Assembly: GCF_030506255.1 (NCBI RefSeq)
Contig: NZ_CP113431.1
Location: 3,421,001-3,485,000, forward strand
Direction: 5' to 3'
DNA length: 64,000 bases
From: Nocardioides sp. Arc9.136
GTDB taxonomy: Bacteria > Actinomycetota > Actinomycetes > Propionibacteriales > Nocardioidaceae
Below are positions 34,859 to 43,833 of this stretch, piece after piece. A program made the position numbers and the translations under genes. Within the stretch, counting starts at the first letter, position 1. The number at the start of each line of letters is the position of its first letter. The notes beneath the pieces were generated by a model, which saw only the letters and a list, made by a program, of their open reading frames with translations, was not told where the DNA came from and searched no databases.

Positions 34859-36249
34859 CAGAAGTTGATCATGTGGCCGGCGATGCCGTGGACGGCTTCC
34901 TTCACGGCCTCGGACAGCGTCGGGTGGGCGAAGACGTTGCGCGACACCTCGTCGGCGGTGAGGTCCCACTGCTGGGCCAGGGTCAGCACCGGCAGCTGCT
35001 CGGTGACGTCCGGGCCGATCATGTGGGCGCCGAGGATCTCGTTGTGCTCGGCGTCGGCGACGACCTTGACGAAGCCGACCGCGTCGCCGAGGCCCTGGGC
35101 CTTGCCGTTGGCCGAGAACGGGAACGTCGCCGTCTTGACGTCGTACCCCTTGTCCTTGGCCTGCTGCTCGGTGTACCCGAACGAGCCGATCTGGGGCTGG
35201 CAGTACGTCGCCCGCGGGATCATGTCGAAGTCGATCTCCATCGTCTCCGCGCCGGAGATCGTCTCCGCGGCCACGATGCCCATCGCCTCGGCGGCGTGGG
35301 CGAGCATCATCTTCCCGGTGACGTCGCCGATGGCGTAGACGTGGTCGACGTTGGTGCGCCCACGGCCGTCGACGGCGATGGCGCCGCGCTCGGTGAGCTC
35401 GACACCGGCCGCCTCGAGGCCGTAGCCCTCGGTGCGCGGCTGGAAGCCGATCGCCTGCAGGACCTTGTCGGCCTCGAGCACCTGCTGCTCGCCGTCCTTG
35501 GAGACGGTGACCTTGACCTTGTCGCCGGAGTCGTCGATGCCCTCGACCTTGGTCGACAGCAGCACCTTCACGCCGAGCTTCTTGTAGTGCTTGAGCAGCT
35601 CCTTGGACACGTCGGCGTCCTCGGTGGGCACCATCCGGTCGAGGAACTCCACGATCGTCACGTCGACGCCGAAGTTCTTCATGACGTAGGCGAACTCGAC
35701 GCCGATCGCGCCGGACCCGGCGATGATGATCGAGCCGGGGAGCTGGTCGGTGAGGATCTGCTCCTCGTAGGTCACGACGCGGTCCGAGAGCTCGGTGCCG
35801 GGGATGAGCCGGGTCCGCGCGCCGGTCGCGATGATCAGGTCGTCGCAGGTGTACGACGTGGTCTCGCCGTCCTTGGTCACGTCGACCGACGTCGGGCCGG
35901 TGAGGGTGCCCCAGCCGTCGATCTCGGTGATCTTGTTCTTCTTCATGAGGAAGTGGACGCCCTTGACGATGCCGGCCGAGACCTGGCGGCTGCGCTTGTG
36001 GGTCGGTCCGAACGACATCGTGGCGTCGCCCTCGATGCCGAACTTGTCCTTCTCGTGGGTCAGGACGTGGGCGAGCTCGGCATTCTTGAGCAGCGCCTTC
36101 GACGGGATGCACCCGACGTTGAGGCACACACCGCCCCAGTACTTCTCCTCCACCACGGCGACCGTCTTGCCGAGCTGGGCGGCGCGGATCGCCGCGACGT
36201 AGCCCCCGGGACCGGCGCCGAGGACGAGGACATCGAAGTGGTTCGTCAC
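34858..36249 (-). CDS. lpd: Dihydrolipoyl dehydrogenase
   Basis: 463 residues; E3 component of 2-oxoacid dehydrogenase complexes, reoxidising dihydrolipoamide with NAD. The FAD motif is [14 protein letters not shown], the redox disulfide Cys42-Cys47 is in [13 protein letters not shown], the NAD motif is [23 protein letters not shown], and the second FAD motif is [18 protein letters not shown]. The C-terminal catalytic His is in [11 protein letters not shown]. All are canonical, in contrast with the paralogue downstream. The GTG start has TAGGCT seven bases before it. Confidence 0.96.
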   Translation of the reverse strand: MTNHFDVLVLGAGPGGYVAAIRAAQLGKTVAVVEEKYWGGVCLNVGCIPSKALLKNAELAHVLTHEKDKFGIEGDATMSFGPTHKRSRQVSAGIVKGVHFLMKKNKITEIDGWGTLTGPTSVDVTKDGETTSYTCDDLIIATGARTRLIPGTELSDRVVTYEEQILTDQLPGSIIIAGSGAIGVEFAYVMKNFGVDVTIVEFLDRMVPTEDADVSKELLKHYKKLGVKVLLSTKVEGIDDSGDKVKVTVSKDGEQQVLEADKVLQAIGFQPRTEGYGLEAAGVELTERGAIAVDGRGRTNVDHVYAIGDVTGKMMLAHAAEAMGIVAAETISGAETMEIDFDMIPRATYCQPQIGSFGYTEQQAKDKGYDVKTATFPFSANGKAQGLGDAVGFVKVVADAEHNEILGAHMIGPDVTEQLPVLTLAQQWDLTADEVSRNVFAHPTLSEAVKEAVHGIAGHMINF

Positions 36250-36256
36250 GGTCGCC

Positions 36257-36262
36257 AGCCTA
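36257..36262 (-). promoter_or_regulatory. -10 element of lpd-lpdA
   Basis: TAGGCT on the minus strand, seven bases before the GTG at 36249. It is 50 bases from the divergent TAGCCT at 36307, so both promoters share one short region. Confidence 0.55.
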
Positions 36263-36306
36263 CTTCTGTCGCGCAGGTCACCCCGACCGGGTCGCCCACC
36301 GACCAG

Positions 36307-36312
36307 TAGCCT
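36307..36312 (+). promoter_or_regulatory. -10 element of the gamma-glutamylcyclotransferase-like gene
   Basis: TAGCCT, six bases before the GTG at 36319, with no Shine-Dalgarno sequence. Confidence 0.6.
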
Positions 36313-36318
36313 GCGGAC

Positions 36319-36771
36319 GTGACGCTCTACGCCGCCTACGGGACCAACCTCGATCCCGCCCGGATGGGCGAGCGCTGCCCGCACTCCCCGATGCGCACCA
36401 CCGGGTGGCTCAGCGGGTGGCGGCTGACGTTCGGCGGCGAGGAGCACGGCTGGGACGGCGCGCTCTCCACGATCGTCCAGGACCCCTTCGAGCAGGTCTT
36501 CGTCGCGGTCTACGACATCACCCGCGAGGACGAGAAGCACCTCGACGGCTGGGAGGCCGCGGACTCTGGGCTGTACCGCAAGACCAAGGTCCGGGTCTCC
36601 ACCATGGACGGCGAGGTCGTCGTGTGGACCTACGTGCTCGACGCCTACGAGGGCGGGCTGCCCTCCGCGTCGTACCTCGGTGTCCTGGCCGACGCGGCCG
36701 AGGCCGCCGATGCCCCCGCCGACTACGTCGCGGCCCTCAGGCGCCGCCCCTGCCGGTCGACAGGACTCTGA
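36319..36771 (+). CDS. Gamma-glutamylcyclotransferase-like protein (GGCT/AIG2 fold)
   Basis: 150 residues. It begins [22 protein letters not shown], the YGSNL-type substrate loop of the GGCT family. The expected catalytic acid is in [18 protein letters not shown], a stretch that is characteristic of this family. Members cleave gamma-glutamyl amines or act in glutathione-related turnover; no substrate can be assigned here. The last 30 residues are probably exposed. The purine nucleoside phosphorylase gene follows with its own promoter. Confidence 0.85.
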   Translation: MTLYAAYGTNLDPARMGERCPHSPMRTTGWLSGWRLTFGGEEHGWDGALSTIVQDPFEQVFVAVYDITREDEKHLDGWEAADSGLYRKTKVRVSTMDGEVVVWTYVLDAYEGGLPSASYLGVLADAAEAADAPADYVAALRRRPCRSTGL

Positions 36772-36790
36772 CCGGGCGGCGGACCTGACC

Positions 36791-36796
36791 TACAGT
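36791..36796 (+). promoter_or_regulatory. -10 element of the purine nucleoside phosphorylase gene
   Basis: TACAGT, six bases before the GTG at 36803. No Shine-Dalgarno sequence is present, which supports that start. Confidence 0.6.
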
Positions 36797-36802
36797 TCCG
36801 CC

Positions 36803-37612
36803 GTGACCGAGACCAGCTCCCCCGACCCGTACGCCCTGGCGCAGGAGGCGGCCACCGCCCTCGCCGACCTGACCGGCGTCGAGCGCCACGACCTCGCGCT
36901 CGTCCTCGGCTCCGGCTGGCTGCCGGCCGTCGACGCCCTCGGCGGGGCCACCGCCGAGATCGACACCACCGACCTGCCGGGCTTCAGCGCCGCGGCCGTC
37001 GCCGGCCACTCGGGGAAGATCCGGTCGCTCAAGGTCGGCGAGAAGAACGTCCTGGCGTTCCTCTCCCGCACCCACTACTACGAGGGTCGCGGCGTCGCCG
37101 CCGTCGTGCACGGCGTCCGGACCGCCGCCGCGGCCGGCTGCTCCACCGTCGTCCTCACCAACGGCTGCGGCGGGCTCAAGGAGACCTGGACGCCGGGCAC
37201 CCCCGTCCTGATCTCCGACCACATCAACCTGACCGGCCGGTCCCCCATCGTCGGCGCGAACTTCGTCGACCTCACCGACCTCTACTCCAGCCGGCTGCGG
37301 GCGATGTGCCGCGAGGTCGACCCGACCCTCGACGAGGGCGTCTACGTGCAGTTCCCCGGCCCCCACTACGAGACCCCGGCCGAGATCGGCATGGCCCGGG
37401 CGATCGGCGGTCACCTGGTGGGCATGAGCACGACGCTGGAGGCGATCGCCGCCCGTGAGGCCGGCATGGAGGTGCTGGGCATCAGCCTGGTCACGAACCT
37501 CGCCGCGGGCATCACCGGCGAGCCGCTCAACCACGCGGAGGTGCTCGAGGCCGGGCGCGCCGCCGCCACGCGCATGGGTGACCTCCTCGGCCGGATCGTC
37601 CCCAGGATCTGA
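36803..37612 (+). CDS. deoD: Purine nucleoside phosphorylase (trimeric type)
   Basis: 269 residues. It splits purine nucleosides with phosphate into base and (deoxy)ribose-1-phosphate. Landmarks: DLALVLGSGWLPAV (phosphate loop), VAGHSGKIRSL, LSRTHYYEGRG, LTNGCGGLKETW, FPGPHYETPAEIGMARAIGGHLVGMSTTLEAIAARE in consecutive blocks, and LVTNLAAGI with the base-contacting Asn. It works with adenosine deaminase (57238) and deoC (53733) in nucleoside salvage. The mycobacterial name deoD is used, although the fold is the PNP-I/PunA trimer. Confidence 0.94.
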   Translation: MTETSSPDPYALAQEAATALADLTGVERHDLALVLGSGWLPAVDALGGATAEIDTTDLPGFSAAAVAGHSGKIRSLKVGEKNVLAFLSRTHYYEGRGVAAVVHGVRTAAAAGCSTVVLTNGCGGLKETWTPGTPVLISDHINLTGRSPIVGANFVDLTDLYSSRLRAMCREVDPTLDEGVYVQFPGPHYETPAEIGMARAIGGHLVGMSTTLEAIAAREAGMEVLGISLVTNLAAGITGEPLNHAEVLEAGRAAATRMGDLLGRIVPRI

Positions 37613-37620
37613 GCCCGGAC

Positions 37621-38295
37621 ATGGACACCGCGGCGGGCAGCACCCGGCAGCTGCTCGTCGACGCCGCCCTGCGGGCCTTCGCCGAGCACGGCGTGCACAA
37701 CGCCTCGCTCCTCGAGATCACCCGCCAGGCCGGGCAGCGCAACCGGGGCGCGGTCCACTACCACTTCGGCAGCCGCGAGGGCCTGATCGCCGCCGTCCTG
37801 GAGCAGCACGCCGACGACATCGGCCGCCGCGAGGTCGAGCTGCTCGACCTCGCGCGGCAGCACCCCGCCGACGACATCGCCTCGGTCGTCGAGGCGATCG
37901 TGCGGCCCGTCACGGAGGTCTCGGAGATGGGCTGGCGCGGGCGGTGCTACATCGTCATCGTCGGCGAGCTGGTCCAGCAGGACATCACGCCCCTGGGACC
38001 GGACGTCCAGGCCGCGTTCGCCCGCACCGGGGGCTACGAGCTGTTCGGGCTGATGCGGGAGCGGCTCGCGCCGATGGCGATGGACCAGTCGCTGGAGAAC
38101 GAGCGGCTGGCACTGATGACGGCGTTCGTCATGCACTCGGTGGCCGCGCGCGCCCGCGCCGGCGAGCTGCCGCCGAGCGGCCGCGAGGAGCTGCCGACCG
38201 AGCGGTTCGTGCAGAACCTCGTGCTGATGGCCACCGCGATGGTGACCGCACCGGTCCCCGCGCCGGTCCCCGCGCCGCTGCCGACCGACCGGTAG
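37621..38295 (+). CDS. TetR-family transcriptional regulator
   Basis: 224 residues. The N-terminal TetR helix-turn-helix (about 8-60) reads RQLLVDAALRAFAEHGVHNASLLEITRQAGQRNRGAVHYHFGSREGLIAAVL in consecutive blocks. The ligand domain is helical; its last residues are a PVPAPVPAP run. It begins nine bases after the phosphorylase gene, so it may be read through from it. Ligand and targets are unknown. Confidence 0.9.
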   Translation: MDTAAGSTRQLLVDAALRAFAEHGVHNASLLEITRQAGQRNRGAVHYHFGSREGLIAAVLEQHADDIGRREVELLDLARQHPADDIASVVEAIVRPVTEVSEMGWRGRCYIVIVGELVQQDITPLGPDVQAAFARTGGYELFGLMRERLAPMAMDQSLENERLALMTAFVMHSVAARARAGELPPSGREELPTERFVQNLVLMATAMVTAPVPAPVPAPLPTDR

Positions 38296-38298
38296 CGT
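38293..38298 (+). promoter_or_regulatory. -10 element of the second TetR gene
   Basis: TAGCGT, six bases before the GTG at 38305. It overlaps the stop codon of the previous TetR gene. Confidence 0.6.
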
Positions 38299-38304
38299 GG
38301 CCGC

Positions 38305-38880
38305 GTGCCGCGCATCAGCGCCGGTTCGCTGCAGGAGCACCGCGCCGACCTGCGACGCCGGGTCTTCGACGCCTTCGCCGAGCTGGTCGGCGAGCGGTCC
38401 TACGACGCCGTCACCATGGCCGCGATCGCCGAGCGAGCAGGCATCGGCCGCACCGCGATCTACCACCACTTCCCCGACAAGGCCGCCGTCGTCGTCGCCT
38501 TCGCCAGCGACGAGACCGAGCGGTACGTCGCCCGGCTGACCGAGGTCCTCGGCGTCACCGACGACCCGGTCGAGCAGCTGCGCACCTACGTGCGCCACCA
38601 CCTCGCCGCGGACGAGGAGTTCCACCTCGGCCTGGGGCCGCGGCTGTTCGCGATGCTGAGCGACGAGGCCCGCCGGGAGATCCGCGGGCACGTCGTCGCG
38701 GTCGAGGACGTCCTGCGCTCGGTCCTGGTCGCGGGGCGAGACTCCGGGCGGATGGTGGTCGAGGACGTCGAGGCCACGCTCCCCCTCGTCCATGCGTGCC
38801 TGAGCCCCCGGCACCTCCCGGCGCGGACGATCGAGTCGTTCGTCCTGCGCGCGGTCGGGGCCGGGGGCTCCGCGGGCTGA
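38305..38880 (+). CDS. TetR-family transcriptional regulator (second)
   Basis: 191 residues. Helix-turn-helix at about 15-62: RRVFDAFAELVGERSYDAVTMAAIAERAGIGRTAIYHHFPDKAAVVVAF in consecutive blocks. The C-terminal ligand domain has no recognisable signature. It is convergent with the heme operon, ending five bases from the last HtaA gene's stop. Divergence from the TetR gene upstream shows it is not a recent duplicate. Confidence 0.9.
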   Translation: MPRISAGSLQEHRADLRRRVFDAFAELVGERSYDAVTMAAIAERAGIGRTAIYHHFPDKAAVVVAFASDETERYVARLTEVLGVTDDPVEQLRTYVRHHLAADEEFHLGLGPRLFAMLSDEARREIRGHVVAVEDVLRSVLVAGRDSGRMVVEDVEATLPLVHACLSPRHLPARTIESFVLRAVGAGGSAG

Positions 38881-38884
38881 GGGG

Positions 38885-40294
38885 TCAGCGGGCGACCTTC
38901 AGCGCCACGGTCCGCGCCACGCGCTCGTAGGCCGACGAGCCGGCGTACACGACCTTGATCCGGTAGCCGCCCTTCGCGAGCCTCGGCAGGGCGACGGTGG
39001 CCCTGCCCCCGGCCAGCCTCGCGGTGCGGGTGGCCACGACCTTGCCGGTCCGCCCCGACGTCGCCGCCCTGGCGATGCGGACGGTGACCTTGCCGCCGAC
39101 CGTGCCGGCGTCACCGGTGTAGGCGACGCGGAGCCTGCCGGCCCGGACGGACGTCGGCTTCTTGGTGACCGCGACGGTCGCGCGCGGCTCGGTCTTGCCG
39201 CCCAGCGCGGCCCAGTCGATGGTCACCGGGGTCTCGGTGTCCTGGGAGGTGTTGGAGTGGGTGTGCGCCTGCCAGGTGTAGAGGGAGTACGACGTGCCGC
39301 GCTCCAGCTTGGCCGCCGGCGCGGTGAGCGACGTGGTGAAGGCACCGCCCACGACCTGCGCAGCGGGCACCCAGGCCGCCGCCACGAACTCCGACTGGTC
39401 GGCCATGTCGTCGGTCTCGGGCAGGCCACCGGCCTCCGCGAGACCGACGTACACGCCGTTGTCGCCGGGGTTGGTGGTGCCGTCGAAACCGGTGCCGGAG
39501 ACGGTGAACGCGACTCCGCTGCGCGAGGTGGTCGCGGTGTGGGAGACCGCGGGCGCGGCCGCGGCGGCCGGGGTGGCCCGGGCGGTGAGCGCCGCCGGCG
39601 CCTTCTTGGCGTCGCTGCTCGCGCCGGAGGCGTGGAAGTGGGCGCGCAGCCCCGACGGCAGGTGGCCCAGGAGGTCGGCGGCCCAGGCCTTCCCGTCGAC
39701 CGGCTGGCCGGCGGGGATCCCGAGCGCCGCCGACCCCGGGCCCTCCGGGAGCACGCCGTCCCAGGCGGGGGTGGCGGTGATCGAGCCGAGGCCGTCCGCG
39801 ACCGTCCAGGCCGGCGCGTCGAACGTGGTGACCGTGACCCGCGCCGGGGCGACGTCGCTCGCCGGCTGGCCCATGCCGCCGTTGACCTTCGCCGAGACGA
39901 GCGCGCTGATCGTGCCGTCGCCGTCGGCCTCGACGGTCACCCGCGGCTGGGCGAACGTGACCGTGTAGACGGCCGTGCCGACCATCGGGATCTTGAACGT
40001 GCCCGCCACGGAGCCGGCGTAGGACACCGACCCCGCACCGGTCGCCGGGTCGTAGCTCCCCACGCCGTCCGGGAAGGTGACCACCCCGTCGGCGGCCTCG
40101 GTGGCCCCGCCGGCGAGCTCGTGGCTCGACAGGTGGTCGTCGAACTGCTGGGAGATCTCCCAGGTCAGGGACGGCGCGGCCGCGGCGGTGGCCGGGGCGG
40201 CCGTGGCCGGGGCGGCCGTGGCGACCAGGGCCAGGCCGGAGGCGGCCATCGTGGTCGCTGCGGCCGAGGCGGCCCAGCGGGTCGGGCGGATCAT
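38885..40294 (-). CDS. Exported HtaA-domain heme protein with a novel shared module (1)
   Basis: 469 residues. Signal peptide 1-33. The HtaA heme-binding domain (about 40-225) begins LTWEISQQFDDHLSSH and continues through VVTFPDGVGSYDPATGAGSVSYAGSV. Next is an unassigned beta-rich module (about 240-375): GTGFDGTTNPGDNGVYVGLAEAGG, then YTWQAHTHSNTSQDTETPVTIDW. It ends in an Ig-like domain (about 380-469) that may lie against the wall. GAGAGGAAG precedes the ATG. No C-terminal anchor is seen, so it is secreted or wall-bound. Last gene of the heme operon, 59 bases after the larger paralogue. Confidence 0.9.
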   Translation of the reverse strand: MIRPTRWAASAAATTMAASGLALVATAAPATAAPATAAAAPSLTWEISQQFDDHLSSHELAGGATEAADGVVTFPDGVGSYDPATGAGSVSYAGSVAGTFKIPMVGTAVYTVTFAQPRVTVEADGDGTISALVSAKVNGGMGQPASDVAPARVTVTTFDAPAWTVADGLGSITATPAWDGVLPEGPGSAALGIPAGQPVDGKAWAADLLGHLPSGLRAHFHASGASSDAKKAPAALTARATPAAAAAPAVSHTATTSRSGVAFTVSGTGFDGTTNPGDNGVYVGLAEAGGLPETDDMADQSEFVAAAWVPAAQVVGGAFTTSLTAPAAKLERGTSYSLYTWQAHTHSNTSQDTETPVTIDWAALGGKTEPRATVAVTKKPTSVRAGRLRVAYTGDAGTVGGKVTVRIARAATSGRTGKVVATRTARLAGGRATVALPRLAKGGYRIKVVYAGSSAYERVARTVALKVAR

Positions 40295-40353
40295 GGTGCT
40301 TCCTCTCGGTACGGGGTGGCGGCGGGGGCGCGCGGGTGCGCCCCCGCCGTGGT

Positions 40354-42510
40354 TCAGCGGACGCGCAGGTCGAGGACCGTGGTGTCGCCGACGTAGTTGC
40401 GGGCGCCGAGGTAGCGCACCCGGACCTTCCAGGTGCCGGCACCGAGCCGGGCGACCGCGAACGTGGCCCGGCCGTCCTCGAGGGCGACCGGCGCGATCGT
40501 GCGCCGGAGCTTCCCGTCGCGGTAGAGCCGCAGCCGCACCCGGCCGGCGGGGTCGCCGACGGCAGCCGCTCCGCGGACGACCGTGGTCAGCCGGCCCGCC
40601 GCGGTAGCGGTGGGCTGGCGCGACCAGCGCGCGGTGACGACCGGCGACGCCTTCTCGACGACCACCACGTGCTCGGCGACGACCACACCGCCGAAGGAGA
40701 TCCATGCGGTGTGGCGGCCCGCGCCCAGGCGGGCCGGGATGCGGAACGTCGCGCGGCCGTCGACGAGCTCGCTGGTCTGCTCGGCGCCGAGGCCGGTCAG
40801 GACCGCGGTGCCGGACGCCGGCTCGCCGCCGACCGTGATCACGGCCGAGATCGAGCCCGACCGGCCGAAGGCCGCCTGGGCGGGGCCGGTGACCCCGACC
40901 GCCGCGGGCTGCTCGGGCTCCTCACCCGGCTGCTCGGGCTCCTCGCCGGGCTGCTCGGGCTGCTCGGGGCCGCTGCCCCCGCCGGGCCCACCGGCGGGCG
41001 GCGCGAGCCTGGACCAGTCGATGGTGACGGGCGTCTGGGTGTCCTGGCTGGTGTTGGAGTGGGTGTGGGCCTGCCACGTGTAGACCGCGTAGCTCCTGGT
41101 GGGATCGAGCTTCGCGGTCGGAGCGAGCAGCGTGGTACTGAAGGCGCCGCCGGGCATCTGCTGCGGCATGACCCAGGCCGCCGCCGCGAACGCGGCCTGG
41201 TCGGTCTGCGAGCCGGTGCTCGGCATCCCGCCCGCGGGCGCCAGGCCGACGTAGACGCCGTTGTCGCCCGCGTTGGTGACCGCCCGGAAGCCGGTGCCGG
41301 AGACGGCCACCTGCACCCCGCCGGCGTACGACGCGGCCGTCACGGACGCGGTCGTCCGGGGGTTGCTCGCCGGAACCTCGGGACCGGTGCCCGGCCCGGG
41401 GTCGGTCCCGGGGTCGGGCTGCGCCAGCTTCGACCAGTCGACGGCGAGGGCCTTCTCGACGGCCTGCGAGTCGTCCGCGACCGGGTTGCCGTGGGCGCTC
41501 CAGGTGTAGACCGACCACGACCTCGCGGGGTCGAGCTTCGCGGTCGGCACGACCAGCGCGGCGGTGAACGACCCGCTGACCAGCTTCGCCCTGCCGACGT
41601 GCGTGGCCGCCGCGAAGCCGGCGTCCGTCAGGCCGAGGATGCCGCCGCTGGGCGCGACGCCGACGTACACGCCGTCCGGCGCGCGCTGCACCTTCGCGTC
41701 GGGGTCGAAGCCGGTCCCGGTCACCGACAGCGCGAGGCCGTCGGCGTACGACGCGGAGGTGGTGGTCACCTCGAGCGCGGGCGTGGCGACCGGCGCCGCG
41801 GCCGGGGTGGCCTGGGCGGTGAAGGGTGCGGGTGCCTTCTTGGCGTCGCTGCTCGCGCCCGAGGCGTGGAAGTGGGCGCGGACCCCGGGGGTCAGCTGGC
41901 CGAGGAACGCAGGGTGCCAGGACCGGCCGGCGACCGGCTGGCCGGCCTTGATGCCGAGCGCAACCGACTCCGGGCCCTCCGGGAGCACGCCGTCCCAGTC
42001 GGGCGTGGCGGTGACGGACCCGAGGCCGTCCGCGACCGTCCAGGCCGGCGCGTCGAAGGTGGTGACGGTGACCCGCTCGGGATCCGTCGACGCGGCGGGC
42101 GCCTGGCCGCTGCCGACGTTGGAGGCGGACACCTTGGCCGTCACGGTGCCCTCGCCGTCGGCGTCCACGGTGACCGTGGGGTTCGCGATCGTGACCGTGT
42201 AGAACGGCGAGCCGCCGAAGGCGAACGAGCCCGCCACGGAGCCGGCGTAGGACACCGACCCCGCACCGGTCGCCGGGTCGTAGGTCCCCACGCCGTCCGG
42301 GAAGGTGACGACACCCTCGGTGGTCTCGGTGGCGCCACCGCCCAGGACGTGGCTCGAGAGGTGGTCGTCGAACTGCTGGGAGATCTCCCAGGTCAGCACG
42401 GGGGCCGGTGGCGCGGCGGGGGCCGGCGCGGCGGCTGCGACGAGCGCGAGGCCGGAGGCCGCGAGCGTCGTGGCGGCCGCCGAGGCGACCCAGCGGGTGG
42501 GGCGGATCAT
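40354..42510 (-). CDS. Exported HtaA-domain heme protein with two shared modules (2)
   Basis: 718 residues. Signal peptide 1-32, nearly identical to that of the downstream paralogue. HtaA domain at about 35-220. Two copies of the unassigned module follow: a divergent one at about 240-385 (SWSVYTWSAHGNPVADDSQ) and a close one at about 400-545 (SYAVYTWQAHTHSNTSQDT). A Glu/Pro/Gln hinge (PEQPGEEPEQPGEEPEQP) and two Ig-like units (about 565-718) come last. GAGAGGAA precedes the ATG. It probably captures heme outside the cell and hands it on. No transmembrane anchor. Confidence 0.9.
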   Translation of the reverse strand: MIRPTRWVASAAATTLAASGLALVAAAAPAPAAPPAPVLTWEISQQFDDHLSSHVLGGGATETTEGVVTFPDGVGTYDPATGAGSVSYAGSVAGSFAFGGSPFYTVTIANPTVTVDADGEGTVTAKVSASNVGSGQAPAASTDPERVTVTTFDAPAWTVADGLGSVTATPDWDGVLPEGPESVALGIKAGQPVAGRSWHPAFLGQLTPGVRAHFHASGASSDAKKAPAPFTAQATPAAAPVATPALEVTTTSASYADGLALSVTGTGFDPDAKVQRAPDGVYVGVAPSGGILGLTDAGFAAATHVGRAKLVSGSFTAALVVPTAKLDPARSWSVYTWSAHGNPVADDSQAVEKALAVDWSKLAQPDPGTDPGPGTGPEVPASNPRTTASVTAASYAGGVQVAVSGTGFRAVTNAGDNGVYVGLAPAGGMPSTGSQTDQAAFAAAAWVMPQQMPGGAFSTTLLAPTAKLDPTRSYAVYTWQAHTHSNTSQDTQTPVTIDWSRLAPPAGGPGGGSGPEQPEQPGEEPEQPGEEPEQPAAVGVTGPAQAAFGRSGSISAVITVGGEPASGTAVLTGLGAEQTSELVDGRATFRIPARLGAGRHTAWISFGGVVVAEHVVVVEKASPVVTARWSRQPTATAAGRLTTVVRGAAAVGDPAGRVRLRLYRDGKLRRTIAPVALEDGRATFAVARLGAGTWKVRVRYLGARNYVGDTTVLDLRVR

Positions 42511-42522
42511 GGCGTTCCTCTC

Positions 42523-43833
42523 TCAGGCGACGCGGGCGCGTCGGGGCACGGGCAGCAGCAGCACGACGGCCGCGGCGAGCAGGAGGGCACCGGCCAGCCA
42601 CCAGGGCCAGGACGGTGCGGGGCCGGGCACGGCCGGGGTGGGCGCCGCGGCGACCAGCTGCGTGCTGGCCGGGAGCGCGGCCGGCGCGGCGGCGACCGGT
42701 GCGGCGGCGACCGGTGCGGCCGGCACCGTCGGCACGGCGGGGGCGGCCGGCACCGTCGGCACGGCGGGGGCCACCGGGGCCGGGGCCGGGGCGGCCACCG
42801 GGGCGGGGGCCACCGGCGCGGGACCGGGCGCCGGGTCCGCGGTCGGCGGCGCGACCGTCGGGTTGACGATGACCGGCTGCGTGGGCGGCGCGGTCGGGGT
42901 CGGGGCGGGGTCGGTGCCCGTGGCGTCGTAGGACACGGCGAGCGGCTGCGGGACCTTGAACGGGTCGGTCGAGGAGCCGCTGGAGAACCAGAAGGCGGCG
43001 GTGCCGAGGCGGTCCATGTACGCCACGAAGGCCCCCGGGAAGGAGCCCGACCACTCCTCCCCCGTCGTCTGGCCGAGGCCGTCGACGGTCACGCCCCGGT
43101 ACGCCGGCTCGACGCTCAGCCCGCCGCCAGGTCCGGCGTCGCCGAGGTCGACGTCCGGCAGGTCGGCGAGCGTGACGGTCTCCCCCGGCACGGGGGCCCA
43201 GGACCCGGGGTCGTCGACCGAGGAGGCGTACCCGCTCACCGTCGCGGTGAGGGTGCCCCGCCCGTCGGCCACGTCCAGCACGGGGTCGCTGACGTGGAAC
43301 ATCGACATCCCGGAGTAGTAGACGACCGTGAGGTCGCCGTCCCACGCGACGTGGGCCGTGCCGGCGGCGGGGTCGACGTACCCCTCGCCCGAGGCGATCG
43401 TGAACCGCAGACCGCTCGTCGACCCGCTCGCGGGTGGGCCGAGCGGCTTCCCGGCGGTATCGGTGGACAGCCCCTTCCAGGTCGCCGGGCGCCACCGGCG
43501 GCCGTCCCACTTCTGGATGCGGACGTCGCCCTCGCGCTGCTGCCAGGACGACCGCGGCAGCGTCGTGCCGCCCCGGCCCGGGTCGGGGACCCGGCCGGCG
43601 GAGAGGAAGTTGTAGGTGTCCGGCGCGTGCGCCCGGTTGCTCGACTCGTGGTTGATCCCCCACCGGAGCACGGCCCCGTCCAGCTCGACCCGGGTCGTGG
43701 GGTCCTCGGCGGGCTCCTCGGCACCGGCGGGCGCCGCCCCGAGCACCCCGCCGGACGTCCCGCCGAGCAGGGCGACGACGGCGGCCGAGGCGAGCGCGGC
43801 GGCGATGCCGTGCCGTCGCCGGTCAGGCCGCAC
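42523..43833 (-). CDS. htaA: Membrane-anchored HtaA-domain heme protein (3)
   Basis: 436 residues. Signal peptide 1-38. A divergent HtaA domain (about 48-305) contains LRWGINHESSNRAH, TYNFLSAGRV and TIASGEGYVDPAAGTAHVAWDGDLTVVYYSGMSMFHVSDPVLDVADGRGTLTATVSGYASS in consecutive blocks. A Pro/Ala stalk of about 80 residues (repeats such as AAPAVPTVPAAP) leads to a C-terminal membrane helix (about 410-428) and an RRAR tail. Likely the surface receptor that relays heme to HmuT. GTG start; overlaps the upstream gene by 11 bases. Confidence 0.86.
   Translation of the reverse strand: MRPDRRRHGIAAALASAAVVALLGGTSGGVLGAAPAGAEEPAEDPTTRVELDGAVLRWGINHESSNRAHAPDTYNFLSAGRVPDPGRGGTTLPRSSWQQREGDVRIQKWDGRRWRPATWKGLSTDTAGKPLGPPASGSTSGLRFTIASGEGYVDPAAGTAHVAWDGDLTVVYYSGMSMFHVSDPVLDVADGRGTLTATVSGYASSVDDPGSWAPVPGETVTLADLPDVDLGDAGPGGGLSVEPAYRGVTVDGLGQTTGEEWSGSFPGAFVAYMDRLGTAAFWFSSGSSTDPFKVPQPLAVSYDATGTDPAPTPTAPPTQPVIVNPTVAPPTADPAPGPAPVAPAPVAAPAPAPVAPAVPTVPAAPAVPTVPAAPVAAAPVAAAPAALPASTQLVAAAPTPAVPGPAPSWPWWLAGALLLAAAVVLLLPVPRRARVA

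Noticed and set aside
34858..36249. The two adjacent disulfide reductases as a recent tandem duplication
   Set aside because: They are deeply divergent: the upstream one keeps both Cys and the His motif, the other has neither. This is an old paralogous pair.
42700..42860. Dense G/C repeats in the HtaA stalk region
   Set aside because: They encode the Pro/Ala stalk in frame; no separate element is needed.
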